A stretch of DNA of 34,731 nucleotides from an uncultured Opitutales bacterium (lineage in GTDB: Bacteria > Verrucomicrobiota > Verrucomicrobiia > Opitutales > Intestinicryptomonadaceae), in assembly GCA_934613645.1 (NCBI GenBank), contig CAKTTC010000018.1, positions 1 through 34,731 on the forward strand, given 5' to 3'. A program made the translations under genes and the position numbers. Positions within the stretch are counted from its first letter, which is position 1. Each line of letters opens with the position of its first letter. Under the pieces are notes generated by a model. It saw only the letters and a program-made list of their open reading frames with translations, was not told where the DNA came from and did not search any database. Positions 14,850 to 22,884 of the stretch are shown here, one piece after another.

Positions 14850-16250
14850 TTATTTTTCGACGTTCGCCGACTTCAAGCCGAGAATCATCGCAACAAAGTA
14901 TACAACCGCGCCTATTGCAAACGTTACAACGGGTGTCATCGGAATTTCGCAAACGCCGAAGTTCGGCAGAATGCCCACTCCGAAACCTACCGCCCACGCG
15001 AGCCACCCCGCGGGGTTCAAGCCCTTGCGCGGGCCGCTCCATTCGCCCTTGCAGAGGAAATATTCCACGAAAATCGCGCCGCAAATCGGGCCGAAGCTTA
15101 CGCCGATAATGTTCAAAACATTTATGATTGCATTGGCTTGGCTTTGCAGGAACACGGCAAGCAGAATGGCCGCCAGACCGCCCACAGCAACCGACACGCT
15201 CGAATTGATTTTCGGCAGCATTGTCTTAAACGAATTTGCCGCAATCAAAGACGAGAAGCACGCCGACGGGAACGCCGCCAACGCCAACGCCACAAAAATC
15301 CACTTACCCCACTGTTCGCCGAAGAGCGCGCCCAGAATGGAAACCGCCGTTACGCCGTTGAATCCCGTATCGGCCTGTCCCTTTTCCGCCGCGGCTTTCG
15401 CTACCGATTCCGCAATTCTCTTGGCCGTTTCGGGGTCGGCAAACGCGCCGGCTATCGCCAAGACGGCTATGACCGCCGTGAAAATCATCATTCCCGCGAC
15501 TCCAACCAAGCCGCCCATTTGCACGTCTTTTGCGTTTCTCGAACCCGTTCCGAAATCGACTCCCGCAGCTCCCGCCGTTGCAAAGAACGCCACGAACGCA
15601 CCGACAATCGCCATAAATATGGAGGCGTTGTCTGCCGCGGGCGCGGCCACTACTTTCATTCCCTGAAGAACGGAAGCGGGGTCGGTGAGGACTTTCGGGT
15701 CGAACTTGCCAACGTTGCAGGCGGTAGTCGCCAAAAGCACGAGCAACACGGCGAGCGGAACAAGCGGCAGGTATGTGGAAATTCCCGCAACGTATTTTAT
15801 TCCCTTAAGGCCTATGAACGTAGCCAAGCCGCCCCACACAACTATGAACGCCCACGCGGGAATTCCGAAGTGCGGCGCAACTGCCGACGCTCCGATACAG
15901 TTTACAGCCACCCAGCCGAACTGCAACACGCCCATGAGCAGCCCGGGCATCAGAATTCCGCCCTTTTCGCCGAAAATCGAGCTGCCGATGACTGCCAGCG
16001 GCAAGCCCGTCTTCATTCCGAACATACCCGCCGACAGGTAGAAGAAGAAATGGCACACGAGCGCGCCCGTAATTATTGCGGCAATCGGAACGGCGAGTCC
16101 GTTGACGAGGTTGTTCGAACTTACCATAGTCCAGAACACGAACCACAGCAAGATTCCCGCATACGCGGGCGCGGTGTTTTTATACCACGGCGCCCTGTTT
16201 TCGGGCGCGTTCGGCTTTGTATTTGCAATATATGATGGTCTATCGCTCAT
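14850..16250 (-). CDS. NCS1-family purine/cytosine permease
   Basis: The 466-residue protein has about twelve membrane helices and resembles CodB-type nucleobase:cation symporters. The N-terminal segment 'NRAPWYKNTAPAYAGILLW' and the following 'LVNGLAVPIAAIITGALV' are characteristic. It probably imports cytosine or a related nucleobase across the inner membrane; the exact substrate is open. The ATG at 16250 is supported by AGGAAAA just upstream on the minus strand. A shared terminator lies 20 bases past the stop. No nucleobase deaminase gene is adjacent. Confidence 0.85.
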   Translation of the reverse strand: MSDRPSYIANTKPNAPENRAPWYKNTAPAYAGILLWFVFWTMVSSNNLVNGLAVPIAAIITGALVCHFFFYLSAGMFGMKTGLPLAVIGSSIFGEKGGILMPGLLMGVLQFGWVAVNCIGASAVAPHFGIPAWAFIVVWGGLATFIGLKGIKYVAGISTYLPLVPLAVLLVLLATTACNVGKFDPKVLTDPASVLQGMKVVAAPAADNASIFMAIVGAFVAFFATAGAAGVDFGTGSRNAKDVQMGGLVGVAGMMIFTAVIAVLAIAGAFADPETAKRIAESVAKAAAEKGQADTGFNGVTAVSILGALFGEQWGKWIFVALALAAFPSACFSSLIAANSFKTMLPKINSSVSVAVGGLAAILLAVFLQSQANAIINVLNIIGVSFGPICGAIFVEYFLCKGEWSGPRKGLNPAGWLAWAVGFGVGILPNFGVCEIPMTPVVTFAIGAVVYFVAMILGLKSANVEK

Positions 16251-16389
16251 TTATTTTCCTGTTTTCTGTTTGATGTTGAAAATTCCGCGCGCAGCACCAA
16301 CGCGGACGGACGCACTGCAATTTCCGCCGCTGTCGGGGCGCGAAGTGGTAGTAGTCAAAAAATTTTTGCGGTTTTTCTCAAGCAAAAAA

Positions 16390-16698
16390 TTACCTGTCGC
16401 CCGTCCGAACGAACGTCGAAACGCCGAGGTATTCCGCCACGACTTTTGCGCGGAACTCGCGGAAGGGATTCATATAGGGCATTTCCCTGTGTGCGGCAAA
16501 CGCGTCGGAATCGGCGTATTCTTCGAAAAAGAAGAACGTATCGGGGCGCGCAACATCGCGCGTGAGCGTATACTCAACACACCCTTTCTCCCGCCGCGTC
16601 TGTTCCACGACTTCGCCCGCGCGCGCAATAAACTCTTCGCAAAATTCGGGCTTAACTCTCAAGCCCGCGTATACTACAACACTATCCGTTTTTTTCAT
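16390..16698 (-). CDS. ABM-domain (quinol monooxygenase-like) small protein
   Basis: The ATG at 16698 gives 102 residues and fits the family length; a GTG at 16722 would add eight residues. The protein is one antibiotic-biosynthesis-monooxygenase (ABM) ferredoxin-like domain: 'VVVYAGLRVKPEFCEEF', 'EKGCVEYTLTRD', 'FFFFEEYADSDAFAAH'. Such dimers include YgiN-type quinol monooxygenases and many proteins of unknown reaction, so no substrate is assigned. The gene diverges from a DUF1805 gene with only 45 bases between starts, and lies 139 bases upstream of the NCS1 permease on the same strand. Confidence 0.8.
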   Translation of the reverse strand: MKKTDSVVVYAGLRVKPEFCEEFIARAGEVVEQTRREKGCVEYTLTRDVARPDTFFFFEEYADSDAFAAHREMPYMNPFREFRAKVVAEYLGVSTFVRTGDR

Positions 16699-16743
16699 AT
16701 TTATTATTTGAATTTTTTCCACATTGTTCTATCACTGTGGCAA

Positions 16744-17025
16744 ATGGATACAATAAAAATCGACTCACACACTTTCAACGCGTGGACAATCCCCACAAAA
16801 AACGTCTCGATGATGCTCATAAACGCCGCCAACGGAACGCTCGCCTGCGGCTACATCAGCATTGAAGCGGCCGACAAGTTCGGCGACCCCGTCGCAATCG
16901 TCCGCGGCGTCTCAAGCTACGACGACATGCTCAACGCAAAAGTCGCCGCCGTCTCCAAAGCCGCCGCCGCCCTCGGCATTACAACCGACCACACAGGCCA
17001 ACAAGCCCTCCTTCTAATGTCCTAA
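16744..17025 (+). CDS. DUF1805 (YunC-like) protein
   Basis: The 93-residue protein matches DUF1805: 'MLINAANGTLACGYISIEAADKFGD' followed by 'AIVRGVSSYDDMLNAKVAAVSKAAAALGI' and a C-terminal 'TGQQALLLM'. The conserved Cys in 'ACGYI' is kept. The function of the family is not established. The in-frame extension upstream to 16102 overlaps the ABM gene on the other strand and is rejected. No ribosome-binding site is visible; the start is taken from the usual N-terminus of the family. Confidence 0.75.
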   Translation: MDTIKIDSHTFNAWTIPTKNVSMMLINAANGTLACGYISIEAADKFGDPVAIVRGVSSYDDMLNAKVAAVSKAAAALGITTDHTGQQALLLMS

Positions 17026-17233
17026 CATTTTATATGTTGGGAAGTGGCGACAATTTTTTTACATATTGTGAAGTGGCGCGGATTGAACTCCGTTCAATGT
17101 CCGCTTTGCACTTAAATTAAAGCTGCGCTCTAATTAAAGCATAACTTTAATCAATAGATAAAGGCGCATTGAGTTTTACTCAATCGCCGCCACTTCCAAA
17201 GTAATAAAAAATTCGTTCGAAGTTAATATACAC
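17026..17233. repeat. Inverted pair of small tail-type hairpins
   Basis: Copy a (17070-17110) has GCGG, ATTGAAC, loop TCC, GTTCAAT and CCGC, preceded by GAAGTGGC. Copy b (17161-17195) has GGCG, ATTGAGT, loop TTT, ACTCAAT and CGCC, followed by GCCACTTCC and AATAAAAAA. Copy b is in the orientation of the array at 9874-10580 and copy a is in the opposite one. Between them is an AT-rich stretch with several TTAAAG/CTTTAA words. A second GAAGTGGCG lies at 17041-17049. No gene is present. Confidence 0.65.
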
Positions 17234-17260
17234 AAAAAAACGCAATTCTTTCGAACTGCG
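17234..17260 (-). terminator. Terminator of the tRNA-Ala gene
   Basis: On the minus strand CGCAGTTC pairs with GAATTGCG (one G.U) around a four-base GAAA loop, followed by seven Ts. It starts five bases after the tRNA 3' end. Confidence 0.85.
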
Positions 17261-17264
17261 TTTT

Positions 17265-17337
17265 TGGAGCCGATGAGGTTCGAACTCACGACCTCTAGAG
17301 TGCGATTCTAGCGCTCTTCCAACTGAGCTACGGCCCC
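17265..17337 (-). tRNA. tRNA-Ala (anticodon CGC)
   Basis: The minus strand reads a complete 73-base cloverleaf. The acceptor stem GGGGCCG/CGGCTCC contains the G3:U70 pair that marks alanine tRNAs. The anticodon stem CTAGA/TCTAG holds the loop ATCGCAC, so the anticodon is CGC (plus positions 17302-17304), which reads GCG. The T-loop is TTCGAAC. The 3' CCA is not encoded. A terminator follows directly. Confidence 0.95.
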
Positions 17338-17452
17338 GATAAAAATAATTCATCAATACATTCCCCATTTTTCGAAAAAAATCAACCTTTTTTTTCGCTT
17401 TTTATTTCAGCTCCGCTTCGCTTCCCCTATCTCCCTTTCCTCAAATAATCAT

Positions 17453-17481
17453 TTGACTTTTCTTTGATTACGATATTTTAT
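17453..17481 (+). promoter_or_regulatory. Promoter-like pair for the second porin gene
   Basis: TTGACT (17453-17458) and TTTTAT (17476-17481) are separated by 17 bases in an AT-rich stretch. TATTTT at 17474 is an alternative -10. The leader to the ATG at 17554 is about 65 bases. The rest of 17338-17552 shows no gene. Confidence 0.4.
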
Positions 17482-17553
17482 TAACTCTTTATTTATTTTC
17501 AAAAAACTTCCAAAATAAACGCCAACAAACAAAGAATTTAACTTTTTCAACAG

Positions 17554-18906
17554 ATGTTCGGGTTGTCAATCGGGTTTATCAGAAAAGCGGCGGCGTGTGC
17601 GGCGGCAACGGTTGCCGCGGTCTTCGGGCAGTCCGCCTCCTACGCCCAGTCGGATTCCGACTCGGCAATGTTGAAGGTTCTCGTTTCGCGCGGCGTTCTT
17701 ACTGAGCAGGAAGCCGCCGACATCGCAAAGAGTTCCGCCGAAATCCCCGTCGTTAGGTCTGCTGAAAAGTCGGTTTTCTCAATCAAGGGCGGCATTCAGG
17801 TTCAGCACGCGTATATTGACTCCAACATTCATTCGGGCGCAAACGAGGGCAAGCACGCGCGCGTCAACGGTTTTATGATGCGCCGCGTAATCACCACTTT
17901 CAAAGCCGATGTTGAAGACAACTACGGCGCGCTCGTTTCGCTCGATTTCATTTTGCCCCACCACACGTCGAACATCTACATGTATAAGAATATCGACAGT
18001 AAATACGCCAAGGGACAGTTGCGTTTCGGCTACATAAAGCCGAATTTTTGTTTGGAGGAATACACATCGGCGTTCAACCAATACTGTCCCGAGCGTTCGC
18101 TTACAACCAACTATTTTACGGGCTCTACTGTCGACACTACCGAATTTTCCTACCGCCACAGCAACTACAGAAAAATCGACATCGGCGGTTTTATGACGGG
18201 CGCGTATTGGTATGGAAAATCGCAGTCGGTAAAGGGGCTTGACTATTCTTTCGCGGTGACGAATTCCGAAAACTACGAATACGGCATTTCGAACCTCACA
18301 AAAAACGGACAGCACAACGCGCCCGACATCTGGGCGGGGGTTGTATACTCCAAAAAATTCGACGACAAACTTCTGAAATTCGGCCTCAACGGAATGTATG
18401 GCGAAGACGGCAACAAAGCCTACGACGCCGCAAGCGTTCCGTTTTTTGCTTCCCGCGTGTTCGGGTTCAATCCGTTTTTGCACATTGAGGCGCGCAATTT
18501 CAAGACCACGTTTGAATTCCTCGTGGCGCACATCGAAAAAGGCTGCCGCGACTCCGCAACGGATTTTTCCGACAACACGCCGCTCGGCTTGAATTACGCC
18601 GTCGAATATCTTTTCGACACCGACTGGGGCAAAATCGGGCCGGTCTTCCGCTACGCCTATCTCGATACCGACGGCCGCGGCACGATGGTATCCGACGGTC
18701 TGCGCAAGGCGAAAAATCCCGTTTCCAAGGCGTTCGACAAGGCAAACAGCTTCTATATCGGCGCAAACTGGTATATAATCGGAAACTCTTTAAAGGTTCA
18801 GCTGGGCTACGAGTTCGCCCGCCTGTGGGGCAAGGTTTACGGAAACTCCACGGACGAGTCGCTTTTCTCTAATTCGGTTCGAACGGAAATTCAAATACTG
18901 TATTAA
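17554..18906 (+). CDS. Outer-membrane porin-like beta-barrel protein, copy 2
   Basis: The 450-residue protein starts with a signal peptide ending near 'SASYAQ'. 'LKVLVSRGVLTEQEAADI' follows, closely like the N-terminal segment of the porin at 10769. The rest is a beta barrel rich in Tyr/Phe strands, ending in 'TEIQILY' with a terminal aromatic residue. It recalls OprP/OprO-type barrels. The stop is only three bases before the SLC13 transporter start, so the two form an operon. A likely role is outer-membrane entry for the same substrate the transporter takes across the inner membrane. No ribosome-binding site is evident. Confidence 0.78.
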   Translation: MFGLSIGFIRKAAACAAATVAAVFGQSASYAQSDSDSAMLKVLVSRGVLTEQEAADIAKSSAEIPVVRSAEKSVFSIKGGIQVQHAYIDSNIHSGANEGKHARVNGFMMRRVITTFKADVEDNYGALVSLDFILPHHTSNIYMYKNIDSKYAKGQLRFGYIKPNFCLEEYTSAFNQYCPERSLTTNYFTGSTVDTTEFSYRHSNYRKIDIGGFMTGAYWYGKSQSVKGLDYSFAVTNSENYEYGISNLTKNGQHNAPDIWAGVVYSKKFDDKLLKFGLNGMYGEDGNKAYDAASVPFFASRVFGFNPFLHIEARNFKTTFEFLVAHIEKGCRDSATDFSDNTPLGLNYAVEYLFDTDWGKIGPVFRYAYLDTDGRGTMVSDGLRKAKNPVSKAFDKANSFYIGANWYIIGNSLKVQLGYEFARLWGKVYGNSTDESLFSNSVRTEIQILY

Positions 18907-18909
18907 AAA

Positions 18910-20352
18910 ATGAACGTAAAAAAAGCAATATTGTTGACGATTGCAATAGTCGTCTCGCTTCTGGCGTGGTTTGCGCCTGCGGAAGTGTTCGGGATTAACG
19001 ATTTGACCGTTGTGGAACAGCGCGTCATAGCTGTGTTCTGTTTCGCGGCACTTATGTGGATTTTCGAGGTTATCCCGATTTGGACAACGTCCGTTCTGGT
19101 TATCACAATCCTGCTTTTGACCGTTTCCGACAGCTCCATTTGGTTCTTGCGCCCCTCGCCCGAGAACGCCGCGGGGTTCGGCACTGTGGTGAAATACAAG
19201 GCTCTTATGGCGTCGTTTGCAGACCCCATCATTATGCTTTTTATGGGCGGCTTCGTTTTGGCGATAGGTTCTGCGAAAGTCAATCTCGACAAAAACTTGG
19301 CGCGCGTTCTTTTCAAGCCCTTCGGCACGCGCGCGGAAATAGTTCTGTTGGGAATGATGCTTGTTACGGCTATTTTCTCGATGTTCATGAGCAACACCGC
19401 AACAACGGCAATGATGTTTGCGGTTATGGCTCCGCTGCTCGCTCCCATGGGAGACCAGAGCGGCAAGGGCAGAACGGCGATGACGCTTGCAATCCCCGTG
19501 GGTGCCAACATCGGCGGTATCGGCACGCCTATCGGCACGCCCCCGAACGCCATTGTTTTGAAATACCTCAACGACCCCGAGGGCATGAATTTGGGCATCG
19601 GCTTCGGCCAGTGGATGACCTACATGGTCCCGTTTGTAATCATTCTGTTGATTATCACTTGGGCGATTATGATAAAGATGTTCCCGTTCTACAGAAAGAA
19701 TCTGGAATTGAATTTCGACTGCAAATTCGAAAAGAGCAAAAAAGCCTACATTGTCTACGCAACCTTTGCCGTAACCGTTTTGCTGTGGATGTTCGATCGC
19801 CTCACGGGGCTTAATTCGAACGTCGTTGCGATGATTCCGATAGCCGTTTTCTGCGCTACGGGCGTTATCGACAAAAACGACCTCAAAACAATCAGCTGGG
19901 ACGTTCTCTGGCTTGTTGCGGGCGGCTTTGCGCTGGGCGTTGCACTTCAGGGAACGGGGCTTGCAAAGAGCATGGTTGAGTCTATCCCGTTCGCTTCGTG
20001 GCAGCCCATTGCAACAATAATCGGCGCGGGTCTGCTCTGCTACGCTATGTCGACGTTTATGTCGCACACGGCGACTTCCGCGCTGCTCGTCCCCGTTTTG
20101 GCGGCAGTTGCAACGGGCATGGGCGACTCCATTGCTCCCTACGGCGGCGCGCCTTCACTGCTCATCGGCGTTGCGCTTTCGTCGTCTTTGGCTATGATGC
20201 TCCCCATTTCCACGCCCCCGAACGCCATTGCGCACTCGACGGGTCTTACAACGCAGAAGGAAATGGTCACAGTCGGCTTTATCGTTGCGATATTCGGTTT
20301 GTCGATGACCTACGGAATGCTGCTGCTGCTCGGCCGCCACGGGTTGCTCTAA
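18910..20352 (+). CDS. SLC13/DASS-family sodium-coupled anion transporter
   Basis: The 480-residue membrane protein belongs to the divalent anion:sodium symporter family. The two signature segments are 'MSNTATTAMM' and 'MSHTATSALLVP', each at a helical-hairpin tip, with matching 'GTPIGTPPNAIV' and 'ISTPPNAIAHSTG' motifs. The second SNT motif reads SHT, a change that may alter sodium or substrate binding. Relatives import succinate, malate, citrate or sulfate. The ATG lies three bases after the porin stop, implying one transcript. A strong terminator follows about 20 bases after the stop. Confidence 0.9.
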   Translation: MNVKKAILLTIAIVVSLLAWFAPAEVFGINDLTVVEQRVIAVFCFAALMWIFEVIPIWTTSVLVITILLLTVSDSSIWFLRPSPENAAGFGTVVKYKALMASFADPIIMLFMGGFVLAIGSAKVNLDKNLARVLFKPFGTRAEIVLLGMMLVTAIFSMFMSNTATTAMMFAVMAPLLAPMGDQSGKGRTAMTLAIPVGANIGGIGTPIGTPPNAIVLKYLNDPEGMNLGIGFGQWMTYMVPFVIILLIITWAIMIKMFPFYRKNLELNFDCKFEKSKKAYIVYATFAVTVLLWMFDRLTGLNSNVVAMIPIAVFCATGVIDKNDLKTISWDVLWLVAGGFALGVALQGTGLAKSMVESIPFASWQPIATIIGAGLLCYAMSTFMSHTATSALLVPVLAAVATGMGDSIAPYGGAPSLLIGVALSSSLAMMLPISTPPNAIAHSTGLTTQKEMVTVGFIVAIFGLSMTYGMLLLLGRHGLL

Positions 20353-20370
20353 TTTTTCTTGTTGCGCATA

Positions 20371-20405
20371 GGCGGGGTTCGGCTTTGTCCGACCCCGCTT
20401 TTTTT
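20371..20405 (+). terminator. Terminator of the porin-SLC13 operon
   Basis: GCGGGGTTCGG pairs with CCGACCCCGC (one bulged T) around a CTTTGT loop and is followed by seven Ts. Confidence 0.9.
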
Positions 20406-20505
20406 ACGCGCCCAAAAGCCGAAATGAAATGCGGGTTGCGCCGCAGTTGCGGTAAATTTCGAGCCGCTAACTTGCGTTTTGCCCGCAAAAATCGGAAGAA
20501 AAAAC

Positions 20506-20534
20506 TTGCGTCGCCGAGCGGCGGAGGGTAGAAA
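20506..20534 (+). promoter_or_regulatory. Promoter-like pair before the isomerase-like gene
   Basis: TTGCGT (20506-20511) and TAGAAA (20529-20534) are 17 bases apart. The start codon lies 48 bases downstream with AAGGA before it. Confidence 0.35.
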
Positions 20535-20581
20535 ATGAGAACCTGTTTTTTGAACGGGGGAATTTTTAAAAAGGAAAAATT

Positions 20582-21457
20582 ATGAAAATCAGAATATTCT
20601 TGTCAATGCTTGCGGCTGCAACGTTTGCCGCGTGCTCCACAATTCAGGCCGACAACGGCTGTGCAAAAAAAGACATCTGCGTGCAGATGTATTCGCTCAG
20701 AACCGACATCAAAAAGGACTACGCCTCCACGGTAGAAGCCCTCGGTAAAATGGGCTTTACAACGGTTGAAGCCGCGGGCTACAAAGACGGCAAATTCTAC
20801 GGTTTGACTCCCGAAGAATTCAAAAAGACAATCGAAGACAACGGAATGAAAGTGCTTTCCTCGCACGCGCGCAAGCCGCTTTCGAAAGAGGAAATCGAAT
20901 CGGGCGATTTTTCGAAGTCGCTTGAGTGGTGGAAAACGGCAATCGACGCCCACAAACGCGCGGGCATGACATACGTTATCGACCCCTACGAAAAGTTCCC
21001 CTCAATGAAGGAGCTTGAAGCCTACGCAAAATACTTCAACGCAATCGGCAAAATGTGCAAAGAAGCGGGCTTGAAGTTCGGCTACCACAACCACAAGCAC
21101 GAGTTCGTCAAAATCGGCAAAGTAACGATTATGGACTACCTCATTGAGAACACGAACCCCGAATACGTCAATTTCGAGATGGACGTATATTGGGTTGTTC
21201 AGGGCGGAAACAGCCCCGTTGAATACTTCAGGAAGTATCCCACCCGCTTTATGCTTTTGCACATTAAAGACCACAAGGAACTCGGCGATAGCGGAATGGT
21301 TGCCTTTGACGTAATCTTCAAGAACCTGCCGAAGTCGGTCAAGGGTGTTGTCGTGGAAGTTGAACGCTACAATTTCGAACCGAAAGTAAGCGTTCAGAAG
21401 AGTATCGACTACCTCAAAAATAGCGATTTTGTTCCCGCCAACTACTGCAACAAGTAG
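20582..21457 (+). CDS. Exported sugar isomerase/epimerase-like TIM-barrel lipoprotein
   Basis: The 291-residue protein has the xylose-isomerase-like TIM barrel of sugar phosphate isomerases/epimerases. Candidate metal ligands sit at strand ends: Glu in 'TTVEAAGY', His in 'KFGYHNHKHEF', Glu/Asp in 'FEMDVYW', His in 'LLHIKDHK' and Glu in 'VEVERYN'. The N-terminus is a lipoprotein-type signal with Cys18 after 'TFAA', so the protein is probably anchored outside the cytoplasm, which does not fit a phosphorylated substrate. Secreted relatives are common near carbohydrate genes in Bacteroidota and Verrucomicrobiota. AAGGA precedes ATG 20582. A terminator follows. Confidence 0.82.
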   Translation: MKIRIFLSMLAAATFAACSTIQADNGCAKKDICVQMYSLRTDIKKDYASTVEALGKMGFTTVEAAGYKDGKFYGLTPEEFKKTIEDNGMKVLSSHARKPLSKEEIESGDFSKSLEWWKTAIDAHKRAGMTYVIDPYEKFPSMKELEAYAKYFNAIGKMCKEAGLKFGYHNHKHEFVKIGKVTIMDYLIENTNPEYVNFEMDVYWVVQGGNSPVEYFRKYPTRFMLLHIKDHKELGDSGMVAFDVIFKNLPKSVKGVVVEVERYNFEPKVSVQKSIDYLKNSDFVPANYCNK

Positions 21458-21466
21458 TTCGCGCGA

Positions 21467-21504
21467 ACGGGACGGCGGGGCAAGAATCCGCCGTCCGTTT
21501 TTTT
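21467..21504 (+). terminator. Terminator after the isomerase-like gene
   Basis: GGACGGCGG (21470-21478) pairs with CCGCCGTCC (21488-21496), followed by G and seven Ts. Confidence 0.9.
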
Positions 21505-21582
21505 ACCGCCCCGTTTGCGCGCGCTATTGTAGCGGCATGCGCGGGGTTTTGTTTGTAAAATGCAATCAGGGAGAATGTAAAA

Positions 21583-22884
21583 ATGAAAAAAATAAATGTA
21601 AAAACGGGGAAAATATTTGCGTCTTTGATTATGTCGGTTGCGGCGGCGGTGGCGTTCGCCGCGCCCGAGTTTGTCTGCAAAACCGACAAAGATCCGCTAT
21701 CCTACGCATGCGGCGAGAAAATGAACTTCAAAATTTCGTTTGTAGAAAACGGCAAGCCAGTAGAAGGGGTGGACCTTAAATGGTCTATGCACAGCGACGA
21801 CGGCAAAATCGCGCGCGGCGGCACGGCGGTTTCGGCGAAAGAGCCGCTTGAGCTTTCCGCCAAGTGCGATGTCCCCGGGTTTGTGTTCGTGAAAGTTTTG
21901 GCTCTCGGCAAAGACGGCAAAAAAATCAGATTTACGCGCAAGTCCGACAAGCGTGTTTTGGACGTTTCGTTCTACGGCGGCGCGGGCGCAGACGTTGAGA
22001 AAATAGCCACTTCCGAAAAAGAACCAGCCGATTTCGACGCGTTTTGGGCGCGCCAGCTTAAGCTGCTTTCAAAAAACGAACTGCACGCAAAGCAGCAGCT
22101 TCTGCCCGAGTATTCGAAGGGCGATTTCAACACGTATGAGCTTACAGTGGCGTCGCGGTCGCTTCCCGCGCCCGCAAAGGCGTTTCTGTCGGTTCCCAAA
22201 GGCGCGGTTGCAAATTCGCTGCCAATGCGCGTGGAGATGTTGGGCTACGGCGCGGGGCGCGTGCTGCCGTCGCCACACAAAGACTGCATTTCGGTGAAAA
22301 TCGAACGCCACTCATACGAGCTTCTGCGCGAGCCCGAATATTACACCAACCTCAAAAAGGGCGCATTGAAGCGTTTCGGCTTGGACGCCAAAGGCAATGA
22401 AGACCCCGAAAACAGCTATTTCAAATTCATGATTTTGCGCGACCTCCTTGTGATGAAATACCTTAAAGGCGGCGTTGCCGAATGGAACGGCAAAGACCTC
22501 ACTGTTGCGGGCGGCAGTATGGGCGGCTTTCAGGCAATATTCGTCGCGGGGCTTGACAAAGACGTTTCAATGTGCGTTCCGCACATTCCGTGGATGACAG
22601 ACCTTTGGGCGTCGGAATTTTCAAAACGCCAGCCCTCCGTGTTCCGCCCCGATTACACCCCCGCAATCCGCTACTTCGATTCCACAATTATGATTAAGCG
22701 CGTTCGCTGCCCCGTAATGATAAGTGCTTGGCTTGGAGACTATGTTTGCCCGCCCGCAGGAATTATGGCGTTGTATAACAACGCAAACGCGCCTAAGTCA
22801 ATATCGTTCGGGCAGAACGGAATCCACGGCGGGTTCTTGGGAATCGGCGCAAAAATACAGTATTCGAAGCTCGAAAAAAAATAA
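21583..22884 (+). CDS. Exported acetylxylan-esterase-like alpha/beta hydrolase
   Basis: The 433-residue protein has a signal peptide ending near 'AVAFAA', a beta-sandwich domain (about 25-130) and an AXE1/cephalosporin-C-deacetylase-type alpha/beta hydrolase domain. The catalytic triad is visible: Ser312 in 'GGSMGG', Asp386 in 'WLGDYVCPP' and His415 in 'GIHGGF'. Family enzymes remove acetyl groups from xylan or acetylated sugars. The substrate here is inferred only from the family and from nearby glycan genes. AGGGAG lies about ten bases before the ATG. It is separated from the upstream gene by a terminator, so it has its own promoter. Confidence 0.85.
   Translation: MKKINVKTGKIFASLIMSVAAAVAFAAPEFVCKTDKDPLSYACGEKMNFKISFVENGKPVEGVDLKWSMHSDDGKIARGGTAVSAKEPLELSAKCDVPGFVFVKVLALGKDGKKIRFTRKSDKRVLDVSFYGGAGADVEKIATSEKEPADFDAFWARQLKLLSKNELHAKQQLLPEYSKGDFNTYELTVASRSLPAPAKAFLSVPKGAVANSLPMRVEMLGYGAGRVLPSPHKDCISVKIERHSYELLREPEYYTNLKKGALKRFGLDAKGNEDPENSYFKFMILRDLLVMKYLKGGVAEWNGKDLTVAGGSMGGFQAIFVAGLDKDVSMCVPHIPWMTDLWASEFSKRQPSVFRPDYTPAIRYFDSTIMIKRVRCPVMISAWLGDYVCPPAGIMALYNNANAPKSISFGQNGIHGGFLGIGAKIQYSKLEKK

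Noticed and set aside
14832..16235. 467-residue plus-strand frame opposite the NCS1 permease gene
   Set aside because: It is Arg/His/Asn-rich, lacks any family pattern, and lies antisense to a clear membrane transporter; it reflects codon bias.
18790..20067. 425-residue minus-strand frame opposite the SLC13 gene
   Set aside because: It is antisense to a well-supported transporter, has an unnatural composition and no start signals.
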